Shown here piece after piece: positions 27,101-36,856 of a stretch of DNA of 64,000 nt. Made by a program: the position numbers and the translations under genes. The notes beneath the pieces are model-generated. The model did not search any database, was not told where the DNA came from, and was given only the letters and a program-made list of their open reading frames with translations. This DNA comes from Pragia fontium DSM 5563 = ATCC 49100 (GTDB lineage Bacteria; Pseudomonadota; Gammaproteobacteria; Enterobacterales; Enterobacteriaceae), in the NCBI RefSeq assembly GCF_900112475.1, contig NZ_FOLW01000012.1, positions 26,874 to 90,873 on the forward strand, written 5' to 3'. The first letter of the stretch is position 1, and every line of letters starts with the position of its first letter.

Positions 27101-27160
27101 AACGATCGATAACACCACGCTGATAGCATACAGCTATCAATATTAATGTAACGATCGAGC
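27101..27160. promoter_or_regulatory. Candidate OxyR/Dam epigenetic switch
   Basis: ACGATCGA occurs at 27102-27109 and 27151-27158. Exactly midway lies the inverted repeat TGATAGC (27121-27127) and GCTATCA (27133-27139). Its core ATAG-N7-CTAT matches the OxyR half-operator layout. Both GATC centres are 24.5 bases from the dyad centre. On the minus strand TTGAAT and TAATAT, 16 bases apart, form a possible promoter whose spacer contains a GATC, with the dyad at the expected transcript start. Confidence 0.45.
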
Positions 27161-27897
27161 AATTCAATTGAATATTAATAGCACGACTTACCTGAATATA
27201 AAATACCCTTTAATTTCAATTTGTTATATTTGATTCACTTATAAGGAATTACACATAAACTAATGATGCAATTCACTAAAAACATACAGTAAGAATAAAT
27301 TATTATTATCAGGAATATTATAAATAATATTAATTACACATGCTTTTATTTCAATAAAAACAATGAGCAATCAATGTATTTAAACAAAAACAAAAGATAG
27401 CGAATTTCATTAATAATAAATTAACAAAATTTAAATTAAAATAGATACAATAGTTAATTCCATAACATAAATAATATAAATAAATCACTTGAGAATTATA
27501 AATAACATGGACTAACCAAGCTCAACAATGGAATACTCCTCCAGTAATTCCATTAAAAAATAAAGCCATCGTTATAGTATTAATAAATATAATTTCCATC
27601 ATTAATTAATGTATCTATTTTCATATAACTCCCAATTTGACATTATCCAATAAGCACATAAGGCCGAATATTCATATTGAGTCATTCTTAGAAAGTTAGC
27701 ACTGACAAACCTACGATACCGTATACCAACGAATACCGATTCAATCAGGCCCTTCGGAATAAAAAAGTATTTTCGGTTCTAATCAGATGAAGAGAGAAGT
27801 GAAGTGATTTCATTTTTTGACGCCAGAGATAATAACCCTACGGCATTCCTGACTCATTGTGAGACGGGAAATATTAGAAACAATAGTGATTTACCTT

Positions 27898-27927
27898 ACC
27901 CTCCCCATACCAAAGTATAAGGAGGGT
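27898..27927. terminator. Hairpin downstream of the third autotransporter
   Basis: ACCCTCC and GGAGGGT form the outer stem with an inner ATAC/GTAT pair. The plus strand continues TTTATT; no clear T-run follows on the minus strand, where the autotransporter ends 69 bases before it. Confidence 0.4.
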
Positions 27928-27995
27928 TTATTCACACTGATATTGCAGAAATCACGGCACCTTAATAGCCCATTTTTCCGACGATTTACCAACAA

Positions 27996-30900
27996 TCAGA
28001 ACTGATACTTCACTCCCAGCGTTCCTGCTGTATAGCTATAGTCTTGTCCGTCAAACTGATGAGCAACATTGCCCCATACGGAAAAACTATTGGTAAGTTT
28101 ACCTTCAATACCAATCTTAGCTTCACCGATGTCTTTCGCGGTATCACTCTCGTAATGACGCGTACCGGAGGCAATACGATAATCTACTCCATAGTCATTA
28201 CCATTGTGTAACCAGTTAACCTCAATAAACGGCTGGAATGTCTGCTGTTGATTAACCGGCGATTTACCTTGTAGATAGGTGCGTAAACCAACCCTTGTCT
28301 GCCAGTAATCCTGATTACCACTATCAATCGTGCTACCGCGACCATCGTTAACATTATCGGCATGAACCCCCGACCAGATCACCTGAGCCTGCGGCTGAAC
28401 AAACCATGAGCCATGGGCGTAATCGATGATTTTTTGGGTATAGCCAGTTTCCAACGAGGCGCTAAATCCTTTGGATTTATAGTGAATCGTTGAGCGCTGG
28501 TCGCCAGTCACATCATTATCAAACCAGTTGTGCTGTAGCCAGCTGTCAACATACAGACCATTTTGTTGCAAATCCTGATTTGCATACCAGGTTGCATAGG
28601 CTCCAAGGTTATAACCATCGATCTGACTCTTCGCTGAATATTCGCTCTGCATTGAACGGGAGGTCAGATGAGCGTTCCCATATCCCGCCATCACGCCTAA
28701 ATGCAAGCGATCCTGACCTGTCAGATTCCATTGGGCAATATCTCCCCCTAACTGCACCAGCGTCGCGTTAGTTTGAACCTTCAAACGATTGTCCGCCACA
28801 CGATTTCTTTCCTGTGAACTGACAACCCGTAGCCACATAGACGATGCCAGCGAACGGTCACCCTGTGCGTGTGCCGTAAACTGAGGTTCACCTAGTCGGT
28901 CATGTAACCGTAAGTTAAATAACGTATTTGCAACCACCTGATTACCAACGTAAGCACCCACTTCAGGTTCAATCACCGGTTTAGTCTGTGGTAACGGTGG
29001 TGGTGTCGGTAGCAACGGATCTGGATCTGGATCCGGGCCAGGGGGTGGCACAGGGGTAGTCACATATTCAGAACGCAGATACCAATCACCTCCGTTACCG
29101 GCAGAATCGCCCTGATAGAGGAAATATTCATAACCGCCATAACTAACCCGGCTATTCAGAGTAAACGAGCCATTTGACTGACCGCCGACGTTAATCACTT
29201 CAATACCATTAACCGTTTCACCGCCGAGGCCACCTGCATTATTGATTTGCAGGTAAGATTGGCCGGAGGTATTACCCGTTACCAGCAATTTATCGGTTGC
29301 CGAGCTATCATCGTTTAACTCAGTGTTTAAAATTAACACACCATTATTGCCGACATAATCGCCATTAACCGTCAAAACGCGTCCTGGCATCCCCTGTGGG
29401 TCAAACTTGACTGTACCGCTATTTTCCAGACGATTAACCGCAGAGTCATCGGTAATTTGCCATTGACTGCTGCTATCAATCAGCAAATTGGTTCCGGTGA
29501 TACTCCCCTTTAGCACTGAAGCATTATTCAACTGCAAATTTACCTGACTGCCTTGAGCCGCCGTAATATCACCGGTTGCATTAACCTGATTCATCGTCAT
29601 ATCGGTATTGGCTGAAGCCCCCGCCACGATTACCCCGGTTAATCCGCTGATATCCATATGGCTCAGGTTAATGGTACTAAAACCTGCCGTCGATATTGCT
29701 GCTCCCTTGTTACTGGTAATCTTGCCGCCGTTCAGGGTCAGACTGTTGCTTTTACCTGCCGTACCGGCGATCACCTCCAGCGCAGTGGTGTATTCACCGT
29801 TCGATTCAAGCGTGACATTACTTCCCATCACGGAAACGCCCTCTGCCAATGCCAATGCTGCAGAGTAAAGCCCCCCGGTAGTAATCTTGACTGAATCCAA
29901 CGTCCCCGTCACTTGCCCGGCGTCAGTATAATTACGCAGATAAACCCCACGGGCACTCTCCCCGGAAGTATTAATCTGGCTATTGGTTAATTTAAGGGAT
30001 GAAGGTGAATAGCTAGAACTACTGCCAGAAACATATACACCCATTGAGCTGTTGCCCAAGGTAGTAATCACCGTATTATCAATGTCCGCTTTCGCCCCAA
30101 CAGTCAGATAGACACCGTTAGACGATGTGCCAACCGTATCAATCGTTGACCGCTTTAACTGCATGGTGTCACAGCCCGTTATACAACTGCGATCAAGGTT
30201 CTGTAACCAAATACCATGCCCTAAGTTAGAACCCGTTGTGGTAATGGCTAAATCGCTTAAATCCAGTTTGGCACTGTCAGCATAGATACCATCCAGTCCG
30301 CTAATTTTTGAATTACCACTGAGGGTCAGAGAACTCCCCTGAGTTATCTGTACCGCACGACGACTATCGGAAATAATCTCTACGTTATCACCTTCAAAAG
30401 TGCTGTTCTGATTGATTGATAATGCGCCCGTTTCCGCTCTGAGGATACCTCCATAAAATTTGGCGCTTCCTTGATTGGTAATCACCATACCGCCACCACG
30501 GCCAAATAGCTTGCTGTTATCAATACGTAAATCAGAACCCGATAACGTTACCGCAACACCGATATTTGATATTGCCTTAATATCGCTATTTTTAAGCGTT
30601 CCTGAACTCCCGCTGGTCAGATAAATACCAGCAGATGAATTCAGGTTATCGATGGTCAATTTAGTATTATTAGAGGCAAGTAGCGAAAGATAATGGTCGC
30701 CACTAATCGTGACATTATTGAATTCAACTTCAGCTTTGTCTCTGACGGTAATCGCATTGCCAGCCTCAGGCGTAGACAACGTTACCCCATTCAGAATTAG
30801 CTTACTTCCCTCATCGGCGGCAATAATTCTGGCGTTGCTGATATCAGAATCAGTTAAGGTAATCTTTCCGCCTTGTTCGACATAGACGCCAGCATCAGCG

Positions 30901-31169
30901 GCGGTTGCTAAAGCATCAGGAACTTTAATATTGAGATTACTCGCATCAATCTCATAACCAATTCCAGAAGCGATTACCGCAGCATCCGTCAAACCGGTGC
31001 CGGCATTAATAAACTCTCCACCATCAATACCGATTTGAGAACCATGTACCGAGTCGGCAATAAGTTGAGCAGCAAATAGGGAAGAAGAGCTCGTTGAAAA
31101 TAACACTGCACTCATCAAACTGATTAAGTAGCGTTTTTTAAATCCGGCTGCAGATGATTTATTATTCAT
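27996..31169 (-). CDS. Large autotransporter adhesin with proline-rich linker (type Va)
   Basis: Surface protein of 1057 residues. The N-terminus has an extended signal sequence (FKKRYLISLMSAVLFSTSS, cut near LFAA). The passenger is a beta-helix of about 700 residues rich in Thr, Ser, Asn and Gly, with one Cys pair (CITGC) near residue 330. The stabilising segment (LLVTGNTSGQSYLQINNAGG, NGIEVINVGG) parallels that of the 23065-26442 protein. The linker is PVPPPGPDPDPDPLLPTPPP, and the barrel opens PEVGAYVGNQ, HDRLGEPQFTA and closes GVKYQF. It has no catalytic motif. It is transcribed alone; the gene upstream encodes a secreted ParB-like protein on the same strand, 334 bases away. Confidence 0.92.
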   Translation of the reverse strand: MNNKSSAAGFKKRYLISLMSAVLFSTSSSSLFAAQLIADSVHGSQIGIDGGEFINAGTGLTDAAVIASGIGYEIDASNLNIKVPDALATAADAGVYVEQGGKITLTDSDISNARIIAADEGSKLILNGVTLSTPEAGNAITVRDKAEVEFNNVTISGDHYLSLLASNNTKLTIDNLNSSAGIYLTSGSSGTLKNSDIKAISNIGVAVTLSGSDLRIDNSKLFGRGGGMVITNQGSAKFYGGILRAETGALSINQNSTFEGDNVEIISDSRRAVQITQGSSLTLSGNSKISGLDGIYADSAKLDLSDLAITTTGSNLGHGIWLQNLDRSCITGCDTMQLKRSTIDTVGTSSNGVYLTVGAKADIDNTVITTLGNSSMGVYVSGSSSSYSPSSLKLTNSQINTSGESARGVYLRNYTDAGQVTGTLDSVKITTGGLYSAALALAEGVSVMGSNVTLESNGEYTTALEVIAGTAGKSNSLTLNGGKITSNKGAAISTAGFSTINLSHMDISGLTGVIVAGASANTDMTMNQVNATGDITAAQGSQVNLQLNNASVLKGSITGTNLLIDSSSQWQITDDSAVNRLENSGTVKFDPQGMPGRVLTVNGDYVGNNGVLILNTELNDDSSATDKLLVTGNTSGQSYLQINNAGGLGGETVNGIEVINVGGQSNGSFTLNSRVSYGGYEYFLYQGDSAGNGGDWYLRSEYVTTPVPPPGPDPDPDPLLPTPPPLPQTKPVIEPEVGAYVGNQVVANTLFNLRLHDRLGEPQFTAHAQGDRSLASSMWLRVVSSQERNRVADNRLKVQTNATLVQLGGDIAQWNLTGQDRLHLGVMAGYGNAHLTSRSMQSEYSAKSQIDGYNLGAYATWYANQDLQQNGLYVDSWLQHNWFDNDVTGDQRSTIHYKSKGFSASLETGYTQKIIDYAHGSWFVQPQAQVIWSGVHADNVNDGRGSTIDSGNQDYWQTRVGLRTYLQGKSPVNQQQTFQPFIEVNWLHNGNDYGVDYRIASGTRHYESDTAKDIGEAKIGIEGKLTNSFSVWGNVAHQFDGQDYSYTAGTLGVKYQF

Positions 31170-31503
31170 ACTTCATTCCGTGAAATTACGTAAATTTAAA
31201 TATCAGACAGTAACTCAATCTATTTCCTCAGAAAAAACCAGCCAAAAAACATCAATAATAGAACTCATCATTGATATTCCAATGAACCAGCGATTAAGAC
31301 CATTTGATTTGTTTATCAATAAGATAGGAATTAACGAGACATGTTAATCACGTTGCGTTATTAACCTATATAGGAGAGTATCTCTAACGAATATCATAAA
31401 TCCGCCAATTTGAGATTAATTAAGATGTATTGAAATATTTTCAGATATAGAGCGAGACAAAATTAGTCTATCATCAGGCCAATTCTCAGAATGATGTCTC
31501 GGC
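31170..31503. other. Intergenic region upstream of the third autotransporter
   Basis: AT-rich, with no gene and no GATC site seen. Near the right edge CGAGACA (31453-31459) pairs with TGTCTCG (31495-31501), and CAGGCCA with TGGCCTG inside the end of the ParB-like gene, a possible terminator-like fold. Confidence 0.35.
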
Positions 31504-32520
31504 TCAATGTGTGGCCTGATAGGCTAGCGCTTTGGCTAATTTAGAGTCGTGCTGCGCCAATTTTTTCAGCTTTTTCTGATGAATTTTATTTAACTTCCCA
31601 AGCTCTGCTGCGGTTTTCCCTGAGCTGCCAATAAGTTGGCTATCGGATAGTCCAACCATAACCAAAGCCGCATCATTAAGCGCCCTGATATAATCATCCT
31701 GCTGACCCAAATCATAACGGCTAAGATCCATTTTTTCATTCAACAGCTGCCCCCAATAGAACTCAAGAAAAGGTACATCCGAGTAGGGCTGACCGGTATT
31801 TGGATTGAGATTCTTGTCCGACTTATCGTAAGAAACACCGCGCAGGTAATACAGCATGGAACGATAAGGATCGTCCTGAAAAGCCGCCATACCCAACGTT
31901 TGAGGCAATTGGGCAAACGTAATCGGTTTTCCTGCTGCATCAATCGGCAAAAAATGCTTTAACTGCGCCATTTTTTGCTCAAATTGCTGGTGACTTAGTG
32001 GATTCCCCTCGGCATCGTGAGTTAAATTTTCTCCTACCAATACGGCTAATGTCACCTCGCCGCCACCGCCAACGGCATCCCAAAAACTGTTAAAGGCATG
32101 ATGTCCATCCGTCAGATAGAATTCCCCCCCGGAGCCAATATCAATGGTATTCATCGCCGATTTATCACTGCCCGGCAATAAAGAACAACGGTAGGAAGAA
32201 GGATCGTGTGGTGTAGAGCGTTCACTACTGCTCAGCAGTTTACCGGCGCCCTGAACTTTGCATAAATCTTTAAATAATGAGGTTCTATCCTGAGCATAGT
32301 CAGCCAAATCACCCGCAATTTGCAATTTACCCACCGCACTCTGGGTAGGGTGTAATTCACGGAGTTGCACCTGAATAATATCACCCGCTTTAGCCAATAA
32401 TCGGTTATCCAATACTTGTGCTCCCAAAACAGAACCGGAATACAGCCCCAGCCCCGAAACAACGATGACGGCAAATACCATAGGATATAAGTAAAGCGGA
32501 TAAAATTGTTGGGAACGCAT
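31504..32520 (-). CDS. Exported ParB-like nuclease-domain protein
   Basis: A protein of about 338 residues with a hydrophobic N-terminus (YPMVFAVIVVSGLGLYSG, cut near VLGA), so probably exported or periplasmic. The body resembles the putative ParB-like nuclease family (ParBc_2): AKAGDIIQVQLRELHPTQSAVG, then EFYLTDGHHAFNSFWDAVGGG with a conserved DGHH, then LPIDAAGKPITFAQLPQTLG and PFLEFYWGQLL. The C-terminus is Lys-rich. The frame opens at 32529, but I place the start at 32520, where AGGG is nine bases upstream. It is not a plasmid partition gene. The function is unknown; the DGHH motif suggests a metal-binding or hydrolytic site. Confidence 0.75.
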   Translation of the reverse strand: MRSQQFYPLYLYPMVFAVIVVSGLGLYSGSVLGAQVLDNRLLAKAGDIIQVQLRELHPTQSAVGKLQIAGDLADYAQDRTSLFKDLCKVQGAGKLLSSSERSTPHDPSSYRCSLLPGSDKSAMNTIDIGSGGEFYLTDGHHAFNSFWDAVGGGGEVTLAVLVGENLTHDAEGNPLSHQQFEQKMAQLKHFLPIDAAGKPITFAQLPQTLGMAAFQDDPYRSMLYYLRGVSYDKSDKNLNPNTGQPYSDVPFLEFYWGQLLNEKMDLSRYDLGQQDDYIRALNDAALVMVGLSDSQLIGSSGKTAAELGKLNKIHQKKLKKLAQHDSKLAKALAYQATH

Positions 32521-32735
32521 GCACTCCATCCCTGCTTACTTGGTAAATTTAAACGTTAATGGATATGAATAAACTATAGACCCTGATAATCGATTTCTCG
32601 AATGAAGAGCATAGAGGGATAAAAAGAAATCAAACCAAGAAAACGTACAACGGCAGAGCAAAGCTGTAGCGAGCAGAATATCCGTAATACCGCTAGTTAT
32701 CCCTGATATATCGTCCTGAGAAAAGGCATTTTGAA

Positions 32736-33056
32736 CTACGCTTTATCAGCGCCGATTAACCACCAGTGTAACGGATAACCTTTTTTCACCCCAGTTTTCA
32801 TCACTAAACCCTCTTCCATCAACTTCAATAAATAGTAGCGAGCCTGATAAACGTTTATCACACATGTTTCAGCGATATCATTGGTCGTTGGGGCGATTTT
32901 ACGTAATACGTCATCACTAATATCATCGCCGATAGTCACTTCATGCTTAACGGCTGCATATTTAGTTGTGCACTGTTCGGCCAAAGCTTCTAAAACTTCT
33001 TGAGTAATCGCTGCGCCCTTAGTCATTTTCTGAGTGGATTCACTATTATTGGTCAT
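32736..33056 (-). CDS. PapI/FaeA-like winged-helix regulator
   Basis: A 106-residue protein whose C-terminal half matches the PapI/FaeA pattern: [29 protein letters not shown] followed by [12 protein letters not shown]. PapI has the equivalent [24 protein letters not shown] and ends TYWFLKG. PapI-type proteins work with Lrp at Dam-methylation-controlled promoters to switch fimbriae on and off. This one has an extra N-terminal helix of about 45 residues. GAGG lies seven bases before the ATG at 33056; an ATG at 33059 is also possible. No fimbrial operon lies in the window, but three autotransporters and the ParB-like gene are near. Confidence 0.72.
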   Translation of the reverse strand: [106 protein letters not shown]

Positions 33057-33331
33057 CATTTACCCTCTACATTCCCAGTATAAAATCATATCGCTGGGAG
33101 TATACACTAGTCGTAAAACTTTTATCTATCAGTGAGTAACCACTCTTTTTCCTTTTGTGACCCCAATTAAATATCGGAAAAAAACCGTCCAACACCCTAA
33201 TGCGTTGCATCCTTTTTCAAAGTATGGTGGAGAAATCCAACAACACTAACTTTAACATTGCTTCCAAAGAAGAGGCCTTTATCACATCGTGCCTTATACC
33301 TCTGCGGCACTACTCTATTTTACTCAATCAA

Positions 33332-34291
33332 TTAGCCTAATTGGCGCACCGGAGTACCAGCCAGAAAAGCCTGAATATTCTCTACTGCCTGCTGGAAATA
33401 GCACTGATAATTACTGTCTGCAACATAGCCTAAATGCGGAGTCGCCAACACATTGGGTAGATTCCGAAAAATATCATCTTCCGGTAATGGCTCAATATCA
33501 AAAACGTCGATACCCGCACCACCAATTTGCTGATTATGCAGGGCATTAATCAGCGCATCCCGATCGACAATGGCCGCCCGGGAAGTATTAATTAAAAATG
33601 CACTTGGCTTCATCAACGCAAATTCAGCTTCGCCAATCAGACCACGAGTACGTTCACCCAGCACTAAATGAATCGACACAAAATCGCTATGTGCCAACAA
33701 GGCCTCTTTGGATGGGGCTAACATAACGCCAACTTCACTCGCCCGTTCCTGAGTCAGATTGTGGCTCCAGGCAGAGACTTCCATCCCGAAGGCTTTAGCC
33801 ACCTGAGCAATTCGGCTGCCTATTTTCCCCAAGCCAAGTAGACCAAGACGCTTACCGTTTAACGTTACACCAACGGTGCTTTGCCACGGACCATTATGCC
33901 GAAACGCATGATTCTCTGGCACAATATGGCGAGCCAATCCCAGAATAAGTGCCCATGTCAGTTCCATGGGTGGCTCAGAACTGCTGGCGGTGCCACACAC
34001 CGTGATACCTCGCGCCGTTGCCGTTTTCACATCAATAGAAGCATTACGCATTCCGGAAGTAATTAATAACTTTAGATTAGGCAATCTGGCCAGCAGCCCA
34101 GCGGTGAAAGGGGTACGCTCACGCATAATGACAATAATATCGCAGTGCTCAATCGCTTTAACCAACGCATTTTCATCAGTGAAATGCTGAGACAGGGAAA
34201 ACACCTCGACCCGATCGCCTAACGTTGACCAATTAGCCATCGATAAGGCTACATTCTGAAAATCATCAAGAATTGCGCATTTCAATTTCAT
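33332..34291 (-). CDS. D-2-hydroxyacid dehydrogenase family protein
   Basis: NAD(P)-dependent oxidoreductase of 319 residues related to SerA and formate-type D-hydroxyacid dehydrogenases. It has the Rossmann motif GLLGLGKIGSRIAQ (mid-protein), the substrate-side arginine region INTSRAAIVDRDAL, the Asp/Glu segment AGIDVFDIEPLPEDD and the catalytic histidine in PHLGYV. The usual catalytic arginine is in SRA. It stands alone between the PapI-like gene and ttrR. The true substrate cannot be told from sequence. Confidence 0.88.
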   Translation of the reverse strand: MKLKCAILDDFQNVALSMANWSTLGDRVEVFSLSQHFTDENALVKAIEHCDIIVIMRERTPFTAGLLARLPNLKLLITSGMRNASIDVKTATARGITVCGTASSSEPPMELTWALILGLARHIVPENHAFRHNGPWQSTVGVTLNGKRLGLLGLGKIGSRIAQVAKAFGMEVSAWSHNLTQERASEVGVMLAPSKEALLAHSDFVSIHLVLGERTRGLIGEAEFALMKPSAFLINTSRAAIVDRDALINALHNQQIGGAGIDVFDIEPLPEDDIFRNLPNVLATPHLGYVADSNYQCYFQQAVENIQAFLAGTPVRQLG

Positions 34292-34408
34292 AGGTTGAGT
34301 CCTGTTTATCAGTTCATCACGATGTCAGTTAGGCGCCAAAAATGTACCGCAGAATCAACAGAAAAACGTGGCTTAGCGTCTGAATTCTGTCACAGAAAAG
34401 ATAACTTT

Positions 34409-35014
34409 TTATTCAGATAACGGCCTATCTTTTAACGTGCCATACACGGAAGCCAGCTCAGCAACCGTTTTAACATTCAGTTTTTTCATTAAGTTAGCCC
34501 GATGAACTTCTACCGTTCGCAGTGAAATACTTAACTTATCGGATAACTGTTGGTTCTTATATCCCTGAGTAATCAGAGAAAACAGCTCTTTTTCCCGGTC
34601 AGTCAGACGTTGATACAATCGCTGATAAACCAAGGTATTTTTTCTCGTTACTGAAATCTGTAAGGCGTCCTGCAAAGCAATTGCCAACGCATCCCCATCG
34701 ACCGGCTTCTGAAAAAAATCTACCGCTCCTTTTTTAAAGGCATCCACGGCCATCGGTACATCCCCCTGACCGGTCAAGTAGATCACGCTAAGCGGGCTGG
34801 ATTGTTCATTCAGAATTCGTTGCACCTGTTGACCACTCAGGCCTGGCATACTGCTGTCCAGAATGACGCAGCCGGGTTGCTCAACATCTACTTTTTGCAG
34901 GAAATCCGCCCCACTGGCATAAACCTCAGTCTGAAAATCATATCCTTCCAGCATAAACTTTAGAGAGTTCCGTACCGACTCATCATCATCAACAATATGA
35001 ATATTCGTCATCAT
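34409..35014 (-). CDS. ttrR: Tetrathionate response regulator TtrR
   Basis: Response regulator that activates ttrBCA when tetrathionate is sensed by TtrS. The receiver domain shows IHIVDDDESVRNSLKFML, the phosphoacceptor in CVILDSSMPG, and KPVDGDAL. The C-terminal LuxR/FixJ-type helix-turn-helix reads RLTDREKELFSLITQGYKNQ and ISLRTVEVHRANLMKKL. The frame extends to 35059, but the ATG at 35014 fits the receiver domain, follows GGAC and lies just 7 bases after the ttrS stop, so ttrS and ttrR are cotranscribed. Confidence 0.93.
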   Translation of the reverse strand: MMTNIHIVDDDESVRNSLKFMLEGYDFQTEVYASGADFLQKVDVEQPGCVILDSSMPGLSGQQVQRILNEQSSPLSVIYLTGQGDVPMAVDAFKKGAVDFFQKPVDGDALAIALQDALQISVTRKNTLVYQRLYQRLTDREKELFSLITQGYKNQQLSDKLSISLRTVEVHRANLMKKLNVKTVAELASVYGTLKDRPLSE

Positions 35015-35021
35015 GTGTCCG

Positions 35022-36803
35022 TTACTGTTCGTTATCAATAAATGGAAAAGTGACTTCAACTCGACAGCCGTGGGGCGCTACATTACACATTTCCATATGG
35101 CCGTGATGGCTTTTCACCACATCCCGGCAAATCGCTAAACCCAGTCCGAGCCCTTCAGCCTTAGTCGAATAAAACGCACTCTGCAAAAGCGCAGGTTCAA
35201 CAGCGAAGCCCTCTCCACTATCAGTGACCCGAACAACCAGCTGTTGAGGAGTAAAAACCAGTTCAATAGCAATCGTCGCTGATGGTGAACATGCCTGATT
35301 ACAAGCATCAATCGCATTTTTTATGATGTTTAAAATCAATTGCTGGAAGCCCACCGGGTCAATCCATACCGGCCGGCCTTCGCCTTCATGACTAACGGTT
35401 ACGCTAATCGCGCTTTTTTCCAGCTCATATCGCAGCAGTAGCAAAGTATCATCAATAATATCGGCAACATCACTCCATTTTTTTTCACTGGCTCGCTTAT
35501 TAATTAATCCCCTGAGACGTTGAACAATATCGCTGGCACGCATCACCTGATGCTGAATATGTTCCAGTACCGGCTGGAGTTCGGTTACCGGCTTGCCTTT
35601 ATTTACCCGTATCAAACCACCCTGACTGTAGTTCTGAATCGCCGCTAAAGGCTGGCTGATTTCATGGGCAATGCTTGCCCCAAGTTCCCCGACAATGGCT
35701 ACCCGCTGAGCATGTTCCAACATTGCAATTTTTTCATTCAACTCATTCTGAACTCTCAATAAACGTTTCTGGTTTTTGTTAAACCGATACTCCAGCAGAA
35801 AATGGTAGCCGTTCAGTACCACAATCAAAATAATCAGCAGCCAACCCCATTGTTGATTGGCCTTTAACCAAACCAGCGCTTCCTTCCACCACGGGTTTTG
35901 CAGCGGATGTATGTCCAGATCCTGATACAGTTTATCCACCGTTAATTGGCTAATCGGCGTGGTCCAGCCAAGGGAATCGGCGGCAATCGCTGCGGGATGA
36001 TCTTCAGGCAGTGCCAGCAAGGCTCGAGAAATTTGCTTTGCCAATGCCTCCGATGTCTTACCGGTTTTCGCAAATGACCAGTTCGGGTACAAACGCGTCG
36101 ATGCCTGACAGGGAAAGCCATCAGGTGCCCGATTATCCAACACGCGATAATTTTTTCCGGCAATCAACCCTTCACGCACCATATCTTCCAGTTGGCAAAT
36201 GGGCAGCACAGCCCCTTCTACATCGCCATCACGCAGTTTGTAAACAATGGCATCTAACGGAAAACCGGTAAAATCAATGGTTGAAAAGAATCGCTCGGGA
36301 TCGTGCCCTGCCTGCTGCATTTCCCGCTTTAAGGTCAAATATCCGCCAAATGCTATTTTAGATACTGCCGCGACTGATTTACCTTTCATATCGCTTAAAT
36401 GCTGGTAGGGCGAATCTGCGCGAACGACAAAAGCAGAACCGATGGCTTGTGATGTTCCTTCCTGATATCGGCTACGCAACGTCGCTAACCATGAAAGTGG
36501 GTACTGACGTCCTAACTGAACTGACTGCCCTGGATTGGTAATAATAAAATCAATATCCTGAGATTTTACTACCGCAGCCATTTGCTCCAGCGTATAGGGG
36601 TGAAGTTGAAAATGCGCGTTAGGAATACGCGCCGTTAGCCAGTCCATCAGTGGCTGCCAGCGTTCAATTGCCGCGCGGTCTCCGCGCGTCGCCAAGACAC
36701 CAACATTAATCGTCTCAACCTCAGTCGTCGTCGGCACCTGAGCCAATGCCGAACAACAAAACATCACCATCACAATGCTGATTGTTTTTATATAGCTAAC
36801 CAT
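35022..36803 (-). CDS. ttrS: Tetrathionate sensor histidine kinase TtrS
   Basis: Membrane sensor kinase of 593 residues. A signal peptide (VSYIKTISIVMVMFCCSALA) is followed by a periplasmic PhnD-like substrate-binding domain (INVGVLATRGDRAAIERWQP, DIDFIITNPGQ). A transmembrane helix (WGWLLIILIVVLNGYHFLL) and a kinase core come next: H-box ASIAHEISQPLAAIQNY, N-box LILNIIKNAIDAC, G-boxes DSGEGF and GLGLGLAICRDVVKSHHG. I start at the ATG at 36803, preceded by AGGG at good spacing; a GTG at 36842 would add 13 basic residues before the signal peptide. It is divergent from ttrB and shares a 218-base control region with it. Confidence 0.93.
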   Translation of the reverse strand: MVSYIKTISIVMVMFCCSALAQVPTTTEVETINVGVLATRGDRAAIERWQPLMDWLTARIPNAHFQLHPYTLEQMAAVVKSQDIDFIITNPGQSVQLGRQYPLSWLATLRSRYQEGTSQAIGSAFVVRADSPYQHLSDMKGKSVAAVSKIAFGGYLTLKREMQQAGHDPERFFSTIDFTGFPLDAIVYKLRDGDVEGAVLPICQLEDMVREGLIAGKNYRVLDNRAPDGFPCQASTRLYPNWSFAKTGKTSEALAKQISRALLALPEDHPAAIAADSLGWTTPISQLTVDKLYQDLDIHPLQNPWWKEALVWLKANQQWGWLLIILIVVLNGYHFLLEYRFNKNQKRLLRVQNELNEKIAMLEHAQRVAIVGELGASIAHEISQPLAAIQNYSQGGLIRVNKGKPVTELQPVLEHIQHQVMRASDIVQRLRGLINKRASEKKWSDVADIIDDTLLLLRYELEKSAISVTVSHEGEGRPVWIDPVGFQQLILNIIKNAIDACNQACSPSATIAIELVFTPQQLVVRVTDSGEGFAVEPALLQSAFYSTKAEGLGLGLAICRDVVKSHHGHMEMCNVAPHGCRVEVTFPFIDNEQ

Positions 36804-36856
36804 ATCTACCCTAATTTTCTGCCGTAGACTTGCCTTCATCACACACTTTTAACTGA

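Larger units (their letters stand above)
26800..27995. other. 1.2-kb AT-rich region with no supported gene
   Basis: Strongly AT-rich, with stop codons in all frames; the short open frames lack ribosome sites. It holds the Dam/OxyR-like element at 27101-27160 and a hairpin at 27898-27927. The composition is typical of silenced, horizontally acquired regulatory DNA. Confidence 0.6.
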
